Origin: Actinomycetota bacterium
Lineage (GTDB): Bacteria; Actinomycetota; Actinomycetes; Nanopelagicales; Nanopelagicaceae
Assembly (NCBI GenBank): GCA_009699765.1
Contig: WLNN01000034.1
Location: forward strand, 1 to 11,016
Length of the DNA stretch: 11,016 nt
Direction: 5' to 3'
Part shown: in pieces, positions 6,703-11,016 of the stretch
Layout of the letters: the number at the start of each line of letters is the position of its first letter
How positions within the stretch are numbered: the first letter of the stretch is position 1
Program-made: the position numbers and the translations under genes
The notes under the pieces: generated by a model
Told to the model about the DNA's origin: nothing
The model's input: only the letters and a program-made list of their open reading frames with translations
Databases searched by the model: none

Positions 6703-8320
6703 GCTATACCGCGCATCCTCAGTTATGGCGCTGGGAACAATTATTTCCCGTGTTACGGGATTCTTTAGAGCAATAATTACTGTTGCGGTTCTTGGAACTG
6801 CGCTTTTGGCAGATACCTTCAATGTTGCCAACACAATGCCTAACATTCTTTACAACTTACTTGTTGGTGGCGCACTGACTGCGGTATTTGTACCTCAATT
6901 GGTTCGTTCTTTTAGTGATGAAGACGGTGGCGATGGGTTTGCTTCTAGGCTTGTCACAACTATCTCTGGAATTCTTTTGGCACTTGTTGCAATTGGTATT
7001 GTTTTTGCACCTTTATTGGTACGTCTCTATGCACCAGAATTTTCGGCAACAGGATTTGAGCGTGAGCAAGCAATAGCGATCGCATTTACTCGGTACTGCC
7101 TTCCACAAATATTTTTTCTTGGATTATTCACAATGCTTGGACAGGTGGCTAATTCACGCGGATCTTTTGCGCCTCTCATGTGGGCGCCAATCGCCAATAA
7201 CTTAGTTGTTATCGCTATTTTCGGCGGGGTTCTTATCCTGCAACAGAACATCACTATCTCGAATATCTCTGATTTTCAGATTCAGCTACTTGGATTGGGT
7301 GCAACTGTTGGAGTAGTTATCCAGGCTCTTATTTTAATTCCCGTTGTTCGCAGATCAGGAATTAGATTGCGACCAATATTCGGTGTTAAGGGCCTTGGTA
7401 AATCTTTCTCGCTTGCAAGCTGGACCCTAATTTACGTCTTAATTTCTCAGCTCGGCTATTTAGTCACCGTAAATATCGCTACAGCTGCCGCAGTGCGCAG
7501 TGCTCAGGTAGGCATCACCACTGGCGTCGGTTTCACACCTTACACAAGTGCTTATTACATAATGTTGTTGCCTTATTCGATTGTCACAATCTCAATCATT
7601 ACCGCTCTCCTGCCTCATCTTTCGCAGTTGGCAATTGAGAAAAAGGTTGAAGATGTTCGATTGCAGTTAATTCGCGCAATTAAGATGGTTGGTGTTGTAA
7701 CAATTCCAAGTGCGGTCGCTCTGATTTTCTTCGGGCCTTTGATTACCGAAGTTCTCTACATAGGTATTTCGCTCGATGACTCTCGATATATCGGTTATGT
7801 TTTATCGGCACTTGGATTTGGACTGATTCCATTTAGTATTAATTTGATTTTAGTACGAGGTTTTAATGCATTTGAGGATACCAAAACACAAGTCGTTTCA
7901 ATCTTTATCATAAATGTAATTTCGGTTCTTCTTTCCTATCTTTTCCTTTGGAATCTTGATAGTGATGTAGTTACGATTGGTCTCGGAATAGCATTTTCTA
8001 TTAGTTATATAGTTGGTTTATCAATCACGCTAAATCTCATTAAGAAACATATTGGATCTTTGCGAGTTGCAGACTTTCTACGCCAGCATTTGGTGCTTAT
8101 TGCCGCTTCACTTATCGCGATGCTCCCTTTCCTTTTTATCGTTACATACTTTGGCTGGGTAAATGATGATGCCGGGCTACCAATACGTGCTCTACGTTTA
8201 ACGCTGACTTTGGCTGGCTCTGGCATTCTCTACTTGTATATCGGTCATCGATTTAAAGTCTCTGAAATCACAGGTCTCCGAGCTTTCGCCACATCTCTAC
8301 TCGCGCGCCGCAAGGGTTGA
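6689..8320 (+). CDS. murJ: Lipid II flippase MurJ (MviN)
   Basis: A MOP-superfamily membrane protein that moves lipid II to the outer face of the cytoplasmic membrane. With the start used it has 543 residues, matching the 14-helix core. The N-terminus (SSVMALGTIISRVTGFFRA, 10-28) and the segments ADTFNVAN (41-48) and MPNILYNLLVGGAL (50-63) are characteristic of MurJ, as is the arginine-rich start of the first cavity helices. I chose the ATG at 6689, not the frame opening at 6593, because family similarity begins within a few residues of it and the extra 32 codons lie inside DUF6049. The protein ends soon after the last helix (RRKG), so the cytoplasmic pseudokinase and extracellular extensions known from mycobacterial MviN are absent. 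The start has only a weak GAGG-like site, so coupling to DUF6049 is likely. Confidence 0.95.
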   Translation: MKNNELYRASSVMALGTIISRVTGFFRAIITVAVLGTALLADTFNVANTMPNILYNLLVGGALTAVFVPQLVRSFSDEDGGDGFASRLVTTISGILLALVAIGIVFAPLLVRLYAPEFSATGFEREQAIAIAFTRYCLPQIFFLGLFTMLGQVANSRGSFAPLMWAPIANNLVVIAIFGGVLILQQNITISNISDFQIQLLGLGATVGVVIQALILIPVVRRSGIRLRPIFGVKGLGKSFSLASWTLIYVLISQLGYLVTVNIATAAAVRSAQVGITTGVGFTPYTSAYYIMLLPYSIVTISIITALLPHLSQLAIEKKVEDVRLQLIRAIKMVGVVTIPSAVALIFFGPLITEVLYIGISLDDSRYIGYVLSALGFGLIPFSINLILVRGFNAFEDTKTQVVSIFIINVISVLLSYLFLWNLDSDVVTIGLGIAFSISYIVGLSITLNLIKKHIGSLRVADFLRQHLVLIAASLIAMLPFLFIVTYFGWVNDDAGLPIRALRLTLTLAGSGILYLYIGHRFKVSEITGLRAFATSLLARRKG

Positions 8321-8340
8321 GGTCGCGGTAAGGTGGGCAT

Positions 8341-9270
8341 ATGAGCACCGAAGTACGCGAAATCGTCATTGTTGGTTCTGGTCCTGCTGGATATACAGCT
8401 GCAATTTATGCCGCACGCGCAGATCTCAAGCCTGTTATTTATGAGGGTTCAGTTACTGCAGGCGGTGCGCTAATGAATACGACAGAGGTCGAAAACTTTC
8501 CTGGCTTCGTCGACGGTGTGATGGGTCCCGATTTGATGGACAGTATGCGCAAACAAGCAAAGAGATTTGGTGCAGAGCTCATCACTGACGATGTTGTTGA
8601 GATGGATCTCGAAGGAGATATCAAAACAATTAAAGATGGTTCTGGAAATGTTGTAAAAGCTAAAGCTGTAATCCTTGCAATGGGGTCGGCTTACCGTGAA
8701 ATCGGTTTAGAAAATGAGAAGCGTCTCTCGGGCCGTGGAGTTTCATGGTGTGCAACTTGCGATGGCTTCTTTTTCCGTGATCAAGTTATTGCCGTTGTTG
8801 GTGGTGGAGATTCTGCAGTTGAGGAGGCAACCTTCCTTACAAAGTTTGCATCTAAAGTTGTCTTAATCCATCGCCGCGATTCATTGCGTGCATCAAAGAT
8901 TATGCAGGAGCGTGCTTTTAATAATCCTAAGCTCGAACTGATGTGGGATACCGAAGTAATTGATGTACTAGGTGCAGATAAAGTTTCAGGTCTTAAGTTG
9001 AGAAATACAAAAACCGGAGCAGAGAGCGAACAAGCATTTACTGGTCTCTTTGTTGCTATCGGCCACATTCCTCGCTCTGAGCTTGTTTCATCACAGGTTG
9101 CTCTCGATAACGAAGGTTATGTGAAGGTTGATGGCCGATCGACTCGCACCAATGTCTCAGGTGTTTTTGCCTGCGGAGATCTTGTAGACCACACATACCA
9201 ACAGGCAATTACCGCTGCAGGTTCTGGCTGCCAAGCGGCGATTGATGCTGAAAAGTTTTTAAGTCACTAA
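8341..9270 (+). CDS. trxB: Thioredoxin-disulfide reductase
   Basis: This FAD enzyme transfers electrons from NADPH to thioredoxin in the cytoplasm. At 309 residues it is the usual low-molecular-weight type. The FAD-binding GSGPAG (12-17), redox-active CATC (Cys137, Cys140), NADPH-binding GGGDSA (154-159), the HRR (177-179) that contacts the NADPH 2'-phosphate and the second FAD motif CGD (278-280) are all intact. The ATG follows a good ribosome site AGGTGG (8331-8336) with four bases spacing. It starts 20 bases after murJ and is followed by trxA, so cotranscription from the NUDIX promoter is plausible. Many actinobacteria carry a sigma-factor/anti-sigma pair between murJ and trxB; none is present here. 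Confidence 0.97.
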   Translation: MSTEVREIVIVGSGPAGYTAAIYAARADLKPVIYEGSVTAGGALMNTTEVENFPGFVDGVMGPDLMDSMRKQAKRFGAELITDDVVEMDLEGDIKTIKDGSGNVVKAKAVILAMGSAYREIGLENEKRLSGRGVSWCATCDGFFFRDQVIAVVGGGDSAVEEATFLTKFASKVVLIHRRDSLRASKIMQERAFNNPKLELMWDTEVIDVLGADKVSGLKLRNTKTGAESEQAFTGLFVAIGHIPRSELVSSQVALDNEGYVKVDGRSTRTNVSGVFACGDLVDHTYQQAITAAGSGCQAAIDAEKFLSH

Positions 9271-9340
9271 TAGACTAACGACAGATAATTTTAAAGTAAG
9301 TTTGAAGAGTAAATCTAAATACAGCAAATAGGAGCAAATA

Positions 9341-9664
9341 ATGGGCGCACCAATCAAGGTAACAACAGCAGATTTCGACGAAGTGGTCTTAAAGAGCAGT
9401 AAGCCTGTTCTTGTTGATTTCTGGGCAGAGTGGTGTGGCCCATGCCGCGCGATTGCTCCAATCTTGGATGATATTTCAGCTGAATACGGCGACAAGCTAA
9501 CAATTGCAAAACTCAATACAGATGAAGAGTCAGCTATTGCAATTAAGTACGGCGTTACATCAATTCCAATGCTCAATATTTATGTCAATGGTGAAGTTGT
9601 AAAGACCATCATCGGTGCAAAGCCAAAGCCTGCGCTCTTGAAGGAACTCGAAGGCTTTATCTAA
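9341..9664 (+). CDS. trxA: Thioredoxin
   Basis: A 107-residue cytoplasmic disulfide reductant and the partner of the upstream reductase. The classic WCGPC active site lies at 31-35 (Cys32, Cys35), preceded by VDFWAE, and the cis-proline is Pro76 in TSIPML. The length and single-domain layout are standard. The start is set by GGAG (9331-9334) six bases before the ATG, one of the clearest ribosome sites in the window. The 70-bp spacer after trxB (9271-9340) is A/T-rich and holds a GATAAT-like sequence at 9284-9289 without a matching -35. A separate promoter is therefore possible but not shown, and I see no terminator hairpin there. The cwlM-like gene begins seven bases after the stop. Confidence 0.97.
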   Translation: MGAPIKVTTADFDEVVLKSSKPVLVDFWAEWCGPCRAIAPILDDISAEYGDKLTIAKLNTDEESAIAIKYGVTSIPMLNIYVNGEVVKTIIGAKPKPALLKELEGFI

Positions 9665-9671
9665 ACCACTT

Positions 9672-10673
9672 ATGAAGGAGTTATCTCCAGATGAGATTCG
9701 CTCTTTTCAACAAGAGCGTGGGCTCCATGTCACGGGTGAGTTAAACGAATCAACTACACGCGCCTTTGAAGAATCGCGTTGGAAACTTGGAGATCGTTCA
9801 CTCTATTTGCAGCAATCTCCTTTAATGCGTGGAGATGACGTTGCGACTCTACAAGCTCGTCTTACTGAGATGGGTTTTAATTGTGGCCGTGTCGACGGAA
9901 TATTTGGTTCTCTTACCGAGAGCGCTGTGAAAGAATTCCAGAAATCAGTTGGTGCTACCGTTGATGGTAAGTGTGGCCCAGCAACAATTATTGCGCTCTT
10001 GAGATTAACAAAGACAATATCTGGTGGTGCGCCAACGCAGCTGCGTGAAAATGCACAACAAAAAAATCGTGGCCCAGCTCTTGCTAATAAGGTAATAGTT
10101 CTTGATCCTGGCTCTGCACCAGGAGAAGAACAAATATGTTTTGATATCGCTCAACGTATTGAAGGACGTTTATTGGCACTTGGGGCAACCGTATTTCTTG
10201 TACGCGGTGCATCGAATAATCCAAGCGAGCAAGAGCGTATTAGTTTTACAAATAAGAACAACGCCGACTTATTGATTTCCTTACATACAGATCGAATCGA
10301 TAACTCTGCTGCGGAAGGTGTTGCTACCTTTTTCTACGGCAGTGATGCACACGGAATTCACTCAATTGTTGGCGAGCGCTTCGCCTCTCTAGTCCAGCGA
10401 GAAATTTCAGCGCGCACTGATCTTCTCAACTGCCGCACTCATGCAAAGACTTGGGATTCACTACGTTTGACGCAATGTCCTGCAATTCGTGTAGATCTTG
10501 GATATCTCTCAAATCCAGGCGATACACAACGACTATCTCGACCAGAATTTCGAGATACTCTCGCTGAAAGTTTCATTATTGCGATTCAGCGACTCTATTT
10601 AGCTGCTGAAGATGATGCTAAAACTGGCACTCTTCGGATTTCAGACCTGCGTAGCGCGGGCATTCGCCGTTAA
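9672..10673 (+). CDS. cwlM: CwlM-type peptidoglycan amidase homologue, probably catalytically inactive
   Basis: A 333-residue protein without signal peptide, hence cytoplasmic. Two peptidoglycan-binding repeats come first: the first lacks its opening helix (about 1-36) and the second is complete (about 54-112, with GDDVATLQARL and VDGIFG). An Amidase_3 fold follows (about 140-311). In active enzymes the first zinc ligand is the His of DPGHG; here it is Ser148 in LDPGSAPG. The catalytic Glu near the end is Asp275 in RVDLGYLSN. The ligand-like E152/E153 and H205 (ISLHTD) remain. Long stretches such as TWDSLRLT and RLYL...TGT match what I recall of mycobacterial CwlM, a regulator of MurA and peptidoglycan precursor flow. 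Compared with that protein the N-terminus is about 60 residues shorter and the C-terminal tail, which carries regulatory threonines there, is nearly absent. No clear ribosome site is seen, so coupling to trxA is likely. Confidence 0.88.
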   Translation: MKELSPDEIRSFQQERGLHVTGELNESTTRAFEESRWKLGDRSLYLQQSPLMRGDDVATLQARLTEMGFNCGRVDGIFGSLTESAVKEFQKSVGATVDGKCGPATIIALLRLTKTISGGAPTQLRENAQQKNRGPALANKVIVLDPGSAPGEEQICFDIAQRIEGRLLALGATVFLVRGASNNPSEQERISFTNKNNADLLISLHTDRIDNSAAEGVATFFYGSDAHGIHSIVGERFASLVQREISARTDLLNCRTHAKTWDSLRLTQCPAIRVDLGYLSNPGDTQRLSRPEFRDTLAESFIIAIQRLYLAAEDDAKTGTLRISDLRSAGIRR

Positions 10674-10684
10674 TTCTCGAGAAT
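10673..10684. repeat. 12-bp perfect palindrome after cwlM
   Basis: ATTCTCGAGAAT is a perfect inverted repeat that begins at the last base of the cwlM stop codon. It has no loop and no following T-run, so it does not look like an intrinsic terminator. It lies about 45 bases before the aminotransferase start and could be an operator, or chance. Confidence 0.35.
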
Positions 10685-10711
10685 AAATACTGAGTAAGCA
10701 CGCCCTTGAGT

Positions 10712-10730
10712 ATGGGAAGATTAATCCCAT
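10712..10730 (+). promoter_or_regulatory. Small inverted repeat overlapping the aminotransferase start codon
   Basis: ATGGGA (10712-10717) and TCCCAT (10725-10730) can pair as a 6-bp stem with a 7-base loop, including the first two bases of the ATG at 10729. In an mRNA it could weakly mask the start. The stability is modest and no leaderless -10 box or clear ribosome site was found here. Confidence 0.3.
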
Positions 10731-11016
10731 GTCAGAGGTAAATCTTCGCTATCAGACCGGCGCTCCACAACATCTCGAAGAGAGATTTGCTACTCGAGCC
10801 GCCGGAATGTTGCCCTCTGAAATTCGTTCACTCTTTGCTGTTGCATCACGTCCAGAGATTGTCTCTCTCGCCGGTGGAATGCCAAATCTCTCTGCACTAC
10901 CTATGGAGATGATGGCTGGAGTTGTTAATCAATTAATTCTTACAAATGGTTCTGAGGCGCTTCAATATGGAAGCGGACAGGGTCACCCAAAACTTCGTGA
11001 GCAAATCTGCGATGTA
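10729..11016 (+). CDS. PLP-dependent aminotransferase (class I/II fold), N-terminal part only
   Basis: The first 96 residues of a fold-type I aminotransferase, cut by the window end. After a 20-residue lead with LEERFATRA, the segments MLPSEIRSLFAVASRPEIVSL, AGGMPN (52-57) and YGSGQGHPKLREQI (80-93) match the N-terminal arm and substrate-loop region of the 2-aminoadipate/LysN and MocR-like aminotransferases; no GntR DNA-binding domain precedes it. The PLP-binding lysine and substrate pocket lie outside the window, so the substrate stays open. The ATG at 10729 is the first in-frame start. The 55-bp spacer after cwlM suggests a separate transcription unit. In many actinobacteria a gene of this type stands between cwlM and parB, so chromosome-partition genes are expected to the right. 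Confidence 0.88.
   Translation, partial: MSEVNLRYQTGAPQHLEERFATRAAGMLPSEIRSLFAVASRPEIVSLAGGMPNLSALPMEMMAGVVNQLILTNGSEALQYGSGQGHPKLREQICDV

Noticed and set aside
9271..9340. Separate promoter or terminator between trxB and trxA
   Set aside because: Only a GATAAT-like box without a -35 partner and no stable hairpin were found, which is too little to call in an A/T-rich spacer.
10674..10728. Search for a parS-like site near the expected partition genes
   Set aside because: No match to the TGTTTCACGTGAAACA-type palindrome was seen here or elsewhere in the window.

Overview
The window reads as a core chromosomal segment of a small-genome, low-GC actinobacterium. The gene order fits this: DUF5318 beside a class A penicillin-binding protein, then CCA-adding enzyme / NUDIX / DUF6049 / murJ / trxB / trxA / cwlM / PLP aminotransferase. 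This is the conserved actinobacterial neighbourhood that in relatives runs on towards parB-parA and the replication origin. By eye the base composition is in the mid-40s % GC. Spacers are a few bases long, several genes overlap, and three proteins are shorter than their usual actinobacterial relatives. That combination suggests a streamlined freshwater lineage such as Nanopelagicales (acI). The lineage is an inference, not a measurement.

Left part (1-3486). A bifunctional penicillin-binding protein runs leftwards out of the window and overlaps by 4 bp the end of a small zinc-ribbon-like DUF5318 gene. A 41-bp divergent spacer separates DUF5318 from a rightward major-facilitator transporter. 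A perfect palindrome in that spacer supplies a -10-like box on both strands. The transporter converges with the CCA-adding enzyme gene, with only 10 bp between them.

Middle (3497-4999). The CCA-adding tRNA nucleotidyltransferase is on the minus strand. A 45-bp divergent spacer follows, with a 10-bp palindrome at its exact centre. The plus-strand gene next to it looks leaderless: its ATG lies six bases after a TANNNT box.

Right part (5000-11016). A compact plus-strand gene string encodes a NUDIX hydrolase, a shortened DUF6049 membrane-anchored secreted protein, the lipid II flippase MurJ, thioredoxin reductase, thioredoxin and a CwlM-type catalytically altered amidase. A second unit then begins with a PLP-dependent aminotransferase that is cut by the window end. 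Functionally this part combines peptidoglycan precursor export (MurJ), its probable cytoplasmic regulator (CwlM) and the thioredoxin redox pair. The PBP at the left edge would polymerise the lipid II that MurJ exports.

I saw no tRNA or rRNA genes, CRISPR array, insertion sequence, prophage or obviously transferred gene. No gene-free stretch is longer than 70 bp. I did not find a clearly new multi-gene system. The most interesting points are reduced versions of a known cell-wall regulatory module and the unusually compact divergent promoters.
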